DNA from: Amycolatopsis solani
GTDB lineage: Bacteria > Actinomycetota > Actinomycetes > Mycobacteriales > Pseudonocardiaceae
Assembly (NCBI RefSeq): GCF_033441515.1
Contig: NZ_JAWQJT010000001.1
Coordinates: forward strand, 2,666,001 to 2,730,000
Direction of reading: 5' to 3'
Length of the DNA: 64,000 nucleotides
Shown: positions 8,156-17,057 of the stretch, in pieces
Position numbering within the stretch: position 1 is the first letter of the stretch
How the letters are laid out: each line of letters starts with the position of its first letter
Position numbers and translations under genes: made by a program
The notes under the pieces: model-generated
The model's input: the letters and a program-made list of their open reading frames with translations, nothing else
Database searches by the model: none
What the model was told of the DNA's origin: nothing

Positions 8156-11103
8156 GGCTGCACAGGCTGGAGGTCGAAGCCTTCGGGCCGTACTGCGCAC
8201 GCGAAGTGGTCGACTTCGACGTGCTCGGCGCCGACGGTCTCTTCCTGCTGCACGGCGAGACCGGCGCGGGCAAGACGACGCTGCTCGACGCGATCGCGTT
8301 CGCGTTGTTCGGCGTGGTCCCCGGCGCCCGCAACGAAGCCAAGCGGCTGCGCTGCGACCTCGCCGACCCCGACCAGGTCACCGAGGTCGCGCTGGAGCTC
8401 ACCGTGCAGGGGCACCGGCTGAAGATCGTGCGCAACCCGGAGTACCAGCGGCCGAAGCGGCGCGGCGAGGGCACGACCACCCAGCAGGCCCGGGTGTCGC
8501 TGAGCTGGGTCGGCACCGCGCCCGCCGGGCTGGCCCCGGAAGGCCTGATCCGGATCGAGGAGGTCGCGCGCACCGTCGAGCGGCTGCTCGGGATGACCGC
8601 GGCCCAGTTCTTCCAGGTGGTGCTGCTGCCGCAGGGCGAGTTCGCCCGGTTCCTGCGGTCGGACACCGCCGAGCGCGAGAAGCTCCTCGAGCGGCTGTTC
8701 GGCACCGAGCGCTTCGCCGACGTCGAACGCTGGTTCGCCGACCTGCGGGCCGAGCGCGGCCGCGAGCTGGAAAAGCGGCAGCAGGACGTGCGGGAGCTGC
8801 TGGCCAGGTACGCGCAGGAAGCCCAGCAGGACCCGCCGGAGGCGGACGTCGCCGAGTGGGTTGCCGCCGTGCTCGCCGCTTCGGAAGAACGCGTCGGGCA
8901 GGTCACCGCCGAGGAGCTGCGGGCGCGGTCGGCCGCCCAGCGGGCGGACGTCTACCTGCAGGAAGAACGCGCCGGCGCGGAGAAGATCCGGCGCGTCCGC
9001 ACCGCGCACCTGCGGCTCCTGGAAATCACCGAGCAGGCGCCGCAGCGGGCGGAGTGGGCGCAGGAGGTCGCGGCCGCCCGCCGCGCCGCCGGGGTCGCCG
9101 TCGAGGCCGACCTCCTGGACCGCCGGGCCGCCGAACTCACCGAGGCCGAGCAGGCGGAGAAGGCCTGCGGCGGGCACCTGCGCGAGTTCGGCACGCGCGC
9201 GACCGGCGACCTGAAGGCGCGGGCGGCGACCGCGCGGGAAGAGGCCGGAGCGGTGGCCGAGCTGGTCGCCGAAGCCGAGCAACAGCAGCTCGACGTGATG
9301 CGGCGCGACGACCGGAAGCTGGCCGCCGTCACGGCCCGGCAGCAGGTCGAGCAGCTGACCACCGAACTGGCCGCGATCCCCGGCCAGCTGGCCAAGCTGC
9401 GGGCGGACGCACTGGCCGCGGCCGAAGCCGAAGCCAAGCTCGACGGAGCCCGCGCCAAGGTCGAAGAGCTGACGGCCGCGGCGCGCGACGCGGCCGACCT
9501 GCCCGAGGCGCAAGCGAAGGTCGGGCGGGGCGAAGCGAAGCTGCGCGAGGTCGTCGACACGCACCAGGCGGCCCGGCAGCGGCGGCTCGACCTGCGGGAG
9601 CGGCGGCTCGACGGGATGGCGGCCGAGCTGGCCGCCGCGCTGCCCGAAGGCGCGCCGTGCCCGGTGTGCGGGTCGGCCGAGCACCCGGCGAAGGCGAACC
9701 GGGACGTCGAGCTGGTCGACCCGGCGGAGGAGCGCGCCGCCGAAGAAGCCGAGCAAACGGCGGACGCGGTGCGGCAGCGAGTCGTGGTCGCCCTGGAAGA
9801 GGCGAAGGCGCGGCTGGCCGGCCTGCTCGAGCGGCTGGCCGGGCGCACGGCCGAGTCGATCACCGCGGAGCTGGCGGAAGCGCGTTCGGCGGTCGTGGCG
9901 CTGACCGAGCGGGCGGCAGGGAAGGCCAAGCTGGGTCAGCAGGTCGTCCTCTTGGAGCAGGACCTCGAAGCGCGGACCGAACGCCGCCGCCAAGCGGAAC
10001 AGGCGGCGACCGAGGCGACGACCGACGTCCGGGCCCTCGAAGAACGCCTGGCCGAGCGCGAACGCCGGCTGGTCGCCGGGCGGGGCGAGTTCGCGGACGT
10101 CGCGGCGCGGCGTGGGCACCTGATCGGCCTGGCGGGGGCTCTCGAAGCGGTCGCCGAAGCGCGGACGGCCGTCATCGGGGCCCGGGAGCGGGTGGCCGAG
10201 CAACGTGCGCTGGTCGAGGCGGCGGTCACGGCGAAGGGGTTCACGTCGCTGAAGAAGGCGCGGGCCGCGATGCTGCCGGACGAACAGATCGAGAAGCTGG
10301 AACAGGGCATCGCGGAGGCCGAGGCGGCCGCGGCCGGGGCACGGGCGCTGCTGTCCGAACCGGACCTGTTCGGGATCTCGCCGGACGACGTCGCGGACGT
10401 CGACCGCGCGGCCGACGCGGCGGAGCTGGCGCGGGCGCGCGCGGATTCGGCGTACGCGGCGATGCGCGTGGCCACCGCGCAGCACGACGAGCTGACCCGG
10501 CTGGCCGGCTTGCTGCGGAAGGCCCTCGCCGGGCTGGCGCCGGCCGAAGCGGCGTACGCCGAGTTGCGGGCGCTCGCGGAGGTCGTCAACGGGCGCGGGC
10601 AGAACAGCCGCAAGATGTCGTTGCGGTCGTACGTGCTGGCGGCGCGGCTGGAGGAGGTGGCGGTCGCCGCCACGCACCGGCTGCGCACCATGAGCCAGGG
10701 GCGCTACTCGTTCGTGCACTCGGACGCGGCCGGGGCGCGTGGCACCCGCGGCGGGCTCGGCATCGACGTGCTGGACGACTACTCCGGCACCATCCGCCCG
10801 GCGAAGACGCTGTCCGGTGGCGAGTCGTTCCTCGCGTCGCTGGCCCTCGCGCTGGGGCTGGCCGATGTCGTCGCGGGGGAAACCGGCGGCGCGCTGCTCG
10901 ACACGCTGTTCGTCGACGAGGGCTTCGGCACCCTGGACGCCGAAACCCTCGACGTCGTGATGAACATCCTCGACGAGCTCCGCGCCGGCGGCCGGGTGGT
11001 CGGGCTCGTGTCCCACGTCGAGGAGCTGCGGCAGCGCATCCCGACGCGGCTGCGCGTCCGCAAGTCCCGCACGGGCTCGACATTGGAGGTGCGCGCCGGC
11101 TGA
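8152..11103 (+). CDS. sbcC: Exonuclease subunit SbcC (Rad50-like SMC ATPase)
   Basis: SbcC is the ATPase and DNA-tethering subunit of SbcCD. The 983-residue protein has a Walker A at residues 35-43 (GETGAGKTT), a long coiled coil very rich in Ala, Glu and Arg, a zinc hook CPVCG with Cys at 503 and 506, the second coiled coil, then the ABC signature LSGGESFLASLALALGLADV, the Walker B/D-loop FVDEGFGTLDAETLD and the VSHVEEL switch. The start ATG overlaps the sbcD stop. Length and domain order are normal for actinobacterial SbcC. Confidence 0.97.
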   Translation: MRLHRLEVEAFGPYCAREVVDFDVLGADGLFLLHGETGAGKTTLLDAIAFALFGVVPGARNEAKRLRCDLADPDQVTEVALELTVQGHRLKIVRNPEYQRPKRRGEGTTTQQARVSLSWVGTAPAGLAPEGLIRIEEVARTVERLLGMTAAQFFQVVLLPQGEFARFLRSDTAEREKLLERLFGTERFADVERWFADLRAERGRELEKRQQDVRELLARYAQEAQQDPPEADVAEWVAAVLAASEERVGQVTAEELRARSAAQRADVYLQEERAGAEKIRRVRTAHLRLLEITEQAPQRAEWAQEVAAARRAAGVAVEADLLDRRAAELTEAEQAEKACGGHLREFGTRATGDLKARAATAREEAGAVAELVAEAEQQQLDVMRRDDRKLAAVTARQQVEQLTTELAAIPGQLAKLRADALAAAEAEAKLDGARAKVEELTAAARDAADLPEAQAKVGRGEAKLREVVDTHQAARQRRLDLRERRLDGMAAELAAALPEGAPCPVCGSAEHPAKANRDVELVDPAEERAAEEAEQTADAVRQRVVVALEEAKARLAGLLERLAGRTAESITAELAEARSAVVALTERAAGKAKLGQQVVLLEQDLEARTERRRQAEQAATEATTDVRALEERLAERERRLVAGRGEFADVAARRGHLIGLAGALEAVAEARTAVIGARERVAEQRALVEAAVTAKGFTSLKKARAAMLPDEQIEKLEQGIAEAEAAAAGARALLSEPDLFGISPDDVADVDRAADAAELARARADSAYAAMRVATAQHDELTRLAGLLRKALAGLAPAEAAYAELRALAEVVNGRGQNSRKMSLRSYVLAARLEEVAVAATHRLRTMSQGRYSFVHSDAAGARGTRGGLGIDVLDDYSGTIRPAKTLSGGESFLASLALALGLADVVAGETGGALLDTLFVDEGFGTLDAETLDVVMNILDELRAGGRVVGLVSHVEELRQRIPTRLRVRKSRTGSTLEVRAG

Positions 11104-11124
11104 TCGCTCGGACAAGATGAAGCC

Positions 11125-11316
11125 ATGACGGACCAGCCGCCGAACGGCCTGCCCCGCTACCGCCTGCTCACCGGCCCGGACGACGCGAAGTTCTGCCACC
11201 GCGTCAGCGAGGCGCTCGAACTCGGCTACCGCCTGCACGGCTCGCCGGCGGCGACGTTCGACGGTGACCAGGTGATCGTGGCCCAGGCGCTGCTGTGGCA
11301 GGGCGAGCAGGGCTAG
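11125..11316 (+). CDS. DUF1737 small protein
   Basis: The 63-residue protein has the DUF1737 pattern: PRYRLLTGPDDAKFCHRVSE, then ALELGYRLHGSPAATFDGDQ and VIVAQALLW. The family is small, soluble and of unknown function, often found as a stand-alone gene in proteobacteria and actinobacteria. It starts 22 bp after sbcC and may be cotranscribed with it. Its TAG shares the CTAG palindrome with the stop of the convergent Ada-AlkA gene, so there is no room for a terminator between the two genes. Confidence 0.85.
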   Translation: MTDQPPNGLPRYRLLTGPDDAKFCHRVSEALELGYRLHGSPAATFDGDQVIVAQALLWQGEQG

Positions 11317-12683
11317 CTCACCGCGGTCCGGCGGAGGTACATCCCGGCGTAGGAGCACCACGGTGTCCACGCACGCGCACGTTCCGGCAGCGAGCCCGGC
11401 GGGATGCCCAGCGCCTCGGCGCCGCGCCGGACCACGGGGTCGTCGATCACCAGCACGTCCGGGGCCCCGAGCACACGCATCACCACGTCTTCCGCGGTCG
11501 ACGGGCCGACGTACGTCAGCAACTCCGCGCGCAGCTCGGCCGCGTCCCGGCCGACGTGCACCTCCAGCCGCCCCGAAGCCAACGCCTCGGCCACCGGGTG
11601 GCCCGTCGCCGCGACCTGCGCCGCCGTCGGGAACAGCCGCGTCACGCCCCACTCGCCGGGGACCTCGTCGCCGGGTGGCAGCGCGACGTCGGGCAACGCC
11701 CGGAGCAGCAGCTCCTCGCCGTCCGCCGCGCCCGGGACCCGGATCCCCGGCACGGCCGCCACCGCCGGGGCCAGCGCCGGGTCGGCACCCAGCACCCGGG
11801 TGACCGCCGCCGGGTCGGCGTCGAGGTCGAGCAGCCGGCGCACGCGGCTGACCGCGCTGCCGAGGTCGCGCAGGTCGGTGAGCGTCAGCTCGCAGCGCAC
11901 GTGGTCGGCCGCAGGCGTCAGCCGGACGACGCCGGTGCCGTGCGCGAGCCGCAGCGCCCGCGCGTAAGACGTCGAAGTCACCACTTCGACGCCCGGAACC
12001 GCGTGAGCCGCGAAGAAGCGGAGCAACCCGACAGCGTCGAACGGCGGCCGGAACGGCAACCGGAGGCTGAGCCGGGTGCCGCTCACATCGGGTCGACGCC
12101 GTGACGCGGCGAAGGCGCGAAGCTGCGAAGGCGTTGTCGCGAACACTTCGCGGATCGTCTCGTTGAACTGCCGCACGCTGGAGAACCCCGCCGCGAACGC
12201 GACGTCGGTCAGCGGCAGCTCGGACAGCTCGATGAGCAGCCGCGCCGAGTGCGCCCGGTGCGCGCGGGCCAGTGCGAGCGGGCCGGCGCCGAGTTCGGCG
12301 GTGAGGACCCGGCCGAGCTGGCGTTCCGAGTAGCCGAGCCGCCGCGCGAGGCCGGGGACGCCTTCGCGCTCCACGGTCCCGTCGGAGATCAGGCGCATCG
12401 CCCGCGCCGCGAGGTCGGCGCGCACGTTCCAGTCCGGCGAGCCGGGTACGGCGTCGGGCAGGCAGCGGCGGCAGGCGCGGAAGCCGTTGGCCTGCGCGGC
12501 CGCCGACGTCGGGAAGAAGCGGACGTTCTGCGCCTTCGGCGTCGACGCCGGGCACGACGGGCGGCAGTAGATGCCGGTGGTGCGGACGGCCATGATGAAC
12601 TGGCCGTCGAAGCGCGAGTCGCGGGCGGTGACCACGCGGTAGCAGCGCTCGGCGTCGCGCCAGAGTGCGAGCGTTTCGGTGAC
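11313..12683 (-). CDS. Ada-AlkA fusion: alkylation-response regulator and 3-methyladenine DNA glycosylase
   Basis: The 456-residue protein joins three modules. Residues 1-80 are the Ada methyl-phosphotriester acceptor domain with four zinc Cys (IYCRPSCP and ACRRCLPD). Residues 85-185 are an AraC-type double HTH (GYSERQLGRVLTAE; VAFAAGFSSVRQFNETIREV). Residues 190-456 are an AlkA-type HhH-GPD glycosylase (LRLPFRPPFDAVGLLRFFAA, LVIDDPVVRRGAEALG, RARAWTPWCSYAGMYLRR). The fusion should sense methylated DNA and excise alkylated bases, and is common in actinobacteria. The ATG at 12681-12683 is preferred to one five codons upstream. Its stop overlaps that of the DUF1737 gene. Confidence 0.93.
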   Translation of the reverse strand, partial: VTETLALWRDAERCYRVVTARDSRFDGQFIMAVRTTGIYCRPSCPASTPKAQNVRFFPTSAAAQANGFRACRRCLPDAVPGSPDWNVRADLAARAMRLISDGTVEREGVPGLARRLGYSERQLGRVLTAELGAGPLALARAHRAHSARLLIELSELPLTDVAFAAGFSSVRQFNETIREVFATTPSQLRAFAASRRRPDVSGTRLSLRLPFRPPFDAVGLLRFFAAHAVPGVEVVTSTSYARALRLAHGTGVVRLTPAADHVRCELTLTDLRDLGSAVSRVRRLLDLDADPAAVTRVLGADPALAPAVAAVPGIRVPGAADGEELLLRALPDVALPPGDEVPGEWGVTRLFPTAAQVAATGHPVAEALASGRLEVHVGRDAAELRAELLTYVGPSTAEDVVMRVLGAPDVLVIDDPVVRRGAEALGIPPGSLPERARAWTPWCSYAGMYLRRTAVS

Positions 12684-12788
12684 CATGGATCCGAGCATGC
12701 CAGCAGGTCAGCGCCACGGCTGGCGGAAATCCGACGCGGCGTTGGGTGCATGGGGCCGGGGCGGGGGAGACACGTAGACTGCGGGGTC

Positions 12789-13871
<1,083 letters not shown>

Positions 13872-13902
13872 CGCACGCTGCGCGAGCAGAAACTACTGAG
13901 TG

Positions 13903-13941
13903 TTGTTTTCATTGGGCGCAGGGTATGCTGCGTCCAATGAA
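13903..13941 (+). promoter_or_regulatory. Dyad operator over a possible leaderless promoter of the MNT-HEPN operon
   Basis: Arms of 14 bp (13908-13921 and 13928-13941) match at 13 positions around a 6-bp centre. A -10-like TATGCT lies at 13924-13929 and a weak -35-like TTGTTT at 13903. Transcription from such a promoter would begin at or next to the ATG at 13937, giving a leaderless mRNA. No Shine-Dalgarno sequence is visible. Autoregulation by the encoded winged-helix domain is an inference. Confidence 0.5.
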
Positions 13942-14530
13942 AGCTTCACCGAGCTTGCTGCCGCTGCTGCGTTCGCGCATGCAGGGTGAGCTGCTGGCGC
14001 TGGTCCTGCTCCACCCGGAGCGCGAGTACACCATCACCGAGCTCGCCGAGGCCTGTGGTGTCACGCCGACGGCGGTGCTGCGCGAGGTCGAACGGCTCGT
14101 CGGGGGCGGCATCCTGGCCGACCGGCGGGTCGGCCGGAGCCGGCTGGTCAAAGCCCGCACGGACACCCCGCTCTACCGGCCGTTGAGCGAGGTCATCGCG
14201 GTCACCTTCGGGCCGCTGCCGCTGCTCGCCGAGGCTTTGGCCGGTCTGGCGGGGGTGCGCGAGGCCTACATCTACGGGTCCTGGGCCGCGCGCTACCGCG
14301 GCGAAGCGGGGCCGCCGCCCGGGGACGTCGACGTGCTCGTCGTCGGTTCGCCCGATCCGGACGCGCTCTTCGACCTGGTCGAGGGCGTGTCGCGCAGGCT
14401 GGGCCGCGAGGTCAACGTGCACCGGATCGCGGCGGCGTCGTGGGCGGCGGACAGCGCGGATCCGTTCCTCACCAGCGTGCGCGAGCGTCCGCTGGTCCCG
14501 TTGCCCCTCGATCAGGAGACCGCCCGATGA
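13937..14530 (+). CDS. Winged-helix plus minimal nucleotidyltransferase (MNT/MntA-like antitoxin candidate)
   Basis: The 197-residue protein starts with a wHTH (residues about 10-75: LLALVLLHPEREYTITELAE, CGVTPTAVLREVERLVGGGI, LADRRVGRSRLVKARTDTPL) and continues with a pol-beta-type nucleotidyltransferase. The catalytic pattern is Gly114-Ser115 (YIYGSWAARY) and Asp130/Asp132 (GDVDVLVVGSPD), a GS-x14-DxD spacing longer than the common GS-x10-DxD. In MNT-HEPN systems the MNT partner neutralises the HEPN RNase by AMPylating it. The stop overlaps the HEPN start (ATGA), as expected for such a pair. An alternative ATG at 13925 adds MLRP; I prefer 13937 because it fits a leaderless start. Confidence 0.8.
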   Translation: MKASPSLLPLLRSRMQGELLALVLLHPEREYTITELAEACGVTPTAVLREVERLVGGGILADRRVGRSRLVKARTDTPLYRPLSEVIAVTFGPLPLLAEALAGLAGVREAYIYGSWAARYRGEAGPPPGDVDVLVVGSPDPDALFDLVEGVSRRLGREVNVHRIAAASWAADSADPFLTSVRERPLVPLPLDQETAR

Positions 14531-14994
14531 CCCGGTGGAACCAGGGACGCGCCACGATCGACGCGCTCATCGCGCGCGGTTCGCTCGAACACGTGCCGGC
14601 TTCGCGGGAGGCTGCGGAAGCGGAGCTCGTCAGGGCTCGCACCCACGTCGTTTCCGCGCGGCAGCTGCTGACCACGGATCCGGAAGGCGCCTACACGCTG
14701 GCGTACGACGGCGCCCGCCGGGCTTTGGCGGCCGTCCTGCAGAACCAAGGCCTGCGTGCGACGAGCCGCGGTGGCCACATCGCCGTCTACGAAGCGGTTC
14801 TCGCGCAACTCGATCCGCCGCTGGGGCCGCTTCTGCGTCCCTTCAACCGGATGCGAGTCCGGCGCAACGAAGTCGCCTACCGTTCTTCCGAGGCACCCGC
14901 GGTGACCGCCGAGGACGTGACCGCTGACGTGGCGAAGGTCGACGACCTCATCGGCGTCGCCGAGAAGACGATTCCCACCATGCCGCGCTACTGA
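14527..14994 (+). CDS. HEPN-domain protein (toxin candidate of an MNT-HEPN pair)
   Basis: The 155-residue protein is an all-helical HEPN candidate: a helix with [20 protein letters not shown], then the core [20 protein letters not shown], a [14 protein letters not shown] segment and the region that normally holds the RNase motif. Here the motif reads RVRRNEVAY, so Arg112/113 and Asn114 are present but the usual catalytic His is replaced by Tyr118. Such RN-x3-Y variants occur in HEPN families, and whether they cleave RNA is uncertain. It overlaps the MNT gene by four bases, and its TGA shares an A with the ATG of the next gene. Confidence 0.78.
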   Translation: MTRWNQGRATIDALIARGSLEHVPASREAAEAELVRARTHVVSARQLLTTDPEGAYTLAYDGARRALAAVLQNQGLRATSRGGHIAVYEAVLAQLDPPLGPLLRPFNRMRVRRNEVAYRSSEAPAVTAEDVTADVAKVDDLIGVAEKTIPTMPRY

Positions 14995-15329
14995 TGGAGA
15001 ACACGTCGTCCCGCCCGCTGGCCCCGGACGAACGGGCCACCCTCGACGTCCTGCTCGCCCGGGACTTCCCCGGCGCGGCCGAGCTGCGGGTGCAGGCCGC
15101 CACGGCCCGGGTGACCGGCCGCTGCGGTTGTGGCTGCCCCACGATCGACCTCGCGGTGGACGAAACGACCCCGCGGGCGGCACTGGAGGAATCCGTCGCG
15201 GTCGAGGCCGACGCGCCGGACGGCGGGCTCATCGTGTTCGTCGACGAAGGCCGGCTCTCTTGCCTCGAGTACTGGACGACGACGGGCGAGACACCGGCGG
15301 GGTTCCCCAAGCCGGAGGAGATCCGTTGA
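14994..15329 (+). CDS. Conserved small protein with CGCGC motif, third gene of the MNT-HEPN operon
   Basis: The 111-residue soluble protein begins in the HEPN stop codon (TGATG), so it is probably translated by reinitiation. It opens with [20 protein letters not shown] and [20 protein letters not shown], has the motif [14 protein letters not shown] near residue 45, and ends with acidic beta-like segments ([18 protein letters not shown]). I recall similar actinobacterial proteins annotated only as hypothetical. The three closely spaced Cys could bind metal, but no other ligand cluster is evident. Association with the toxin-antitoxin pair rests on the overlap; it could simply be a neighbour. 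Confidence 0.7.
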   Translation: MENTSSRPLAPDERATLDVLLARDFPGAAELRVQAATARVTGRCGCGCPTIDLAVDETTPRAALEESVAVEADAPDGGLIVFVDEGRLSCLEYWTTTGETPAGFPKPEEIR

Positions 15330-15432
15330 GGGCGCCGCCGCGCTGAGAAGCTGACGGCACCCATCTTTCGACCAACGACAGGGACGCTTCGTGCGCGCGG
15401 GCTTGCTGACGGTCGATACTGCTCTCGAGTGT

Positions 15433-15466
15433 GTCCGTCATGGACCTCTGTGCGTCCGTCGTGGAC
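15433..15466. promoter_or_regulatory. Paired GTCC-N5-GGAC palindromes upstream of the ParA-like gene
   Basis: GTCCGTCATGGAC (15433-15445) and GTCCGTCGTGGAC (15454-15466) differ at one position and start 21 bp apart, two helical turns. They lie 53-86 bp upstream of the ParA-like start and could be operator or parS-like sites. Confidence 0.5.
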
Positions 15467-15518
15467 GTGCTAGTGTCCCCTCGTGTGCCACTCGGCGCCA
15501 TCGAGTGAGAGGTTGACC

Positions 15519-16538
15519 GTGCCTACGTACGCGTACTGGAATAACAAGGGGGGCACCGGCAAGACCAGCCTGTGCTTTCAATCGATCTGCTTCTACGCCA
15601 ACGCTCACCCCGAGGAGCGAGTGCTGGCCATTGATGTTTGTCCGCAGGCGAATCTTTCGGAGTTGTTCCTTGGCGGACTGGCGAATGGAGGAAGTGATCG
15701 TCTGCTGGCTAGGCAGGGTGAGACGATCCGAGCTACTATCGGTGGCTATTTTCAGCTCCGCCTGCCCTCGCCCTATTCGGCTCCCAATTTCAATCCGGAT
15801 GATTTTCTTACGCATCCAGTCGAGTACAATGAGCATGTCCCAGAGAATGTCGACCTGATCTGCGGTGATCCGCTCCTCGAGTTGCAGTCGAACGCAATTT
15901 CCACGCTTGCGAACACGCAGATTCCCGGCACGGACGCGTGGGTGACGGTGGTTGACTGGCTTCGCGACCTACTTGGGAGACTTGAAGGTCGTTATGACAC
16001 AATCTTTGTTGATTGCAACCCGAGCTTCTCGATCTACACGCAGATCGCGCTGTCGGCGGTCGACCGGCTTGTCCTGCCGGTGATGGCCGATGACTCGTCT
16101 CGTCGTGCCATTCAGAACGCGTTCTCCTTGGTATACGGTCTCAAGCTTCCGTCGGACATCTACTTGGCCTACGCGTTCGCCACGCGACTGCAGAAAGTTG
16201 GGAGGGTGCTACCAAAGGTGCATCTGATTGCGAAAAACCGGCTTACTCAATACATCACGGATGCCTCCGCGTACTCTGCGGTCTTGGAGACGATCGAGCT
16301 GGATGTACGGAAATTGCTGGCAAGCAACCCTGAGATCTTCGCGTTCGACGAGGTTGAGGATGGCGTTATCAGTATCCGGGACTTCCAGACAACCGGCGTG
16401 GTGGCCTTCTCGCACGGTTGTCCGCTTTATGCGCTCAAGTCTGGCAAACGGAATGTACTTGGTCGCCGGGTCACCGTTAAAGAAGACTACCGGCTTAACA
16501 TGGTTGCCGCGATGAACGATCTTGTCGACAAGTTGTAA
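15519..16538 (+). CDS. Orphan ParA/MinD-family ATPase
   Basis: The 339-residue product has the deviant Walker A NNKGGTGKTSL at residues 7-17, an A'-like block VLAIDVCPQANLSEL, and a Walker B-like YDTIFVDCNPSFSIYTQIAL, as in ParA-type partition ATPases. In the A' motif the second Asp of the usual DxDPQ is Cys, and in the B region DCNPS replaces DxPPS. The C-terminal third (GVISIRDFQTTGVVAFSHGC) does not match a domain I know. There is no adjacent parB. Base composition and codon use are much less GC-rich than the neighbours, which indicates transfer. The GTG at 15519, after GAGAGG, is preferred to one at 15483. Confidence 0.85.
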   Translation: MPTYAYWNNKGGTGKTSLCFQSICFYANAHPEERVLAIDVCPQANLSELFLGGLANGGSDRLLARQGETIRATIGGYFQLRLPSPYSAPNFNPDDFLTHPVEYNEHVPENVDLICGDPLLELQSNAISTLANTQIPGTDAWVTVVDWLRDLLGRLEGRYDTIFVDCNPSFSIYTQIALSAVDRLVLPVMADDSSRRAIQNAFSLVYGLKLPSDIYLAYAFATRLQKVGRVLPKVHLIAKNRLTQYITDASAYSAVLETIELDVRKLLASNPEIFAFDEVEDGVISIRDFQTTGVVAFSHGCPLYALKSGKRNVLGRRVTVKEDYRLNMVAAMNDLVDKL

Positions 16539-16647
16539 TACATACGCTGGGCGATCGACGACCAGATGTGGCCCTATGAGTTGCCGTGCTGGTGTGCACC
16601 TACAGGACCTTAGGTGACCTGTCAGGTGCGCTGTCCACTGACTGAAG

Positions 16648-16679
16648 GCGCCGCCGCGCTGAGATCAGAGCGGCGGCGC
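16648..16679. terminator. Hairpin at the right end of the ParA island
   Basis: Arms GCGCCGCCGC (16648-16657) and GCGGCGGCGC (16670-16679) are perfectly complementary. The hairpin follows the small membrane-protein gene on the minus strand and was probably shared with the CGCGC gene before the island inserted. Confidence 0.6.
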
Positions 16680-16687
16680 GGACACGC

Positions 16688-16792
16688 TCAGCCGAGCAGG
16701 CCCATCAGTGCGATGGCGATCAGCACCACCGCGGGGGCGAGGGCGTTGATCCAGGCGCGCTGCGCGGGGGTGAGGGCGGCGGTGCTGTTCAT
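16688..16792 (-). CDS. 34-residue single-pass membrane protein
   Basis: The frame reads MNSTAALTPAQRAWINAL followed by a hydrophobic segment APAVVLIAIALMGLLG up to the TGA. It is one predicted membrane helix with a short polar N-terminus. A purine-rich AGGA lies about eight bases before the ATG, which supports translation. A hairpin follows directly. A second tiny membrane-protein gene lies 62 bp upstream on the same strand, so the two may form an operon. No family is recognised; a role in stress or membrane regulation would be speculation. Confidence 0.55.
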   Translation of the reverse strand: MNSTAALTPAQRAWINALAPAVVLIAIALMGLLG

Positions 16793-16854
16793 GGCGTTTC
16801 CTAGGGCCGAAACCGATGCTTCCGCCCTGCTCAGCGCGCTGATCATGCCCTTCG

Positions 16855-16983
16855 TTAGCGCCTGTGATCGAACTCACCGGCATCCGGGTGACGGCGGCCC
16901 CGGACGGTGAACCAGAGCACACCGCCGGCTGCTGCCACCATCGTCGCGAATGCCGCTGTGCCGACCACGATCGCCTGGGTCAT
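16855..16983 (-). CDS. 42-residue single-pass membrane protein
   Basis: The product starts MTQAIVVGTAAFATMVAAAG, continues GVLWFTVRGRRHPDAGE and ends with a basic tail, giving one membrane helix and a positively charged C-terminus that should face the cytoplasm. A strong Shine-Dalgarno-like GGAGAGG lies eight bases before the ATG, the best evidence that this short frame is real. It is on the same strand as the 34-residue gene downstream. I do not recognise a family. Confidence 0.55.
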   Translation of the reverse strand: MTQAIVVGTAAFATMVAAAGGVLWFTVRGRRHPDAGEFDHRR

Positions 16984-17057
16984 GACCACCTCTCCTAGCA
17001 AAGTCGTTTACTGGGAGACGTCGAAACCGAGAAAAAGTGCACTCAGCGTAACCAGAA

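Larger units (their letters stand above)
15331..16664. mobile_element. Putative small integrated element carrying a ParA-like gene
   Basis: An 18-bp perfect direct repeat, GGCGCCGCCGCGCTGAGA, occurs at 15331-15348 and 16647-16664; with one mismatch it extends left to a TGA. Between the copies lies a block of clearly lower GC with one gene. The right copy forms the 5' arm of a hairpin whose 3' arm is at 16670-16679, while the left copy has no partner. This is what one expects if the element inserted into a terminator and duplicated the core. No integrase is encoded, so mobility would need outside help. Confidence 0.6.

Noticed and set aside
8008..12717. Minus-strand open frame of about 1570 codons across sbcC
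   Set aside because: It is antisense to sbcC and partly in-strand with Ada-AlkA in another frame; the translation is Arg/Ala/Gly/Pro-rich without domains. High GC removes stop codons from the antisense frame.
15330..16664. Plasmid or prophage remnant with a complete partition system
   Set aside because: No parB, rep, integrase or phage gene is present; only the ParA-like ATPase and direct repeats support an element.
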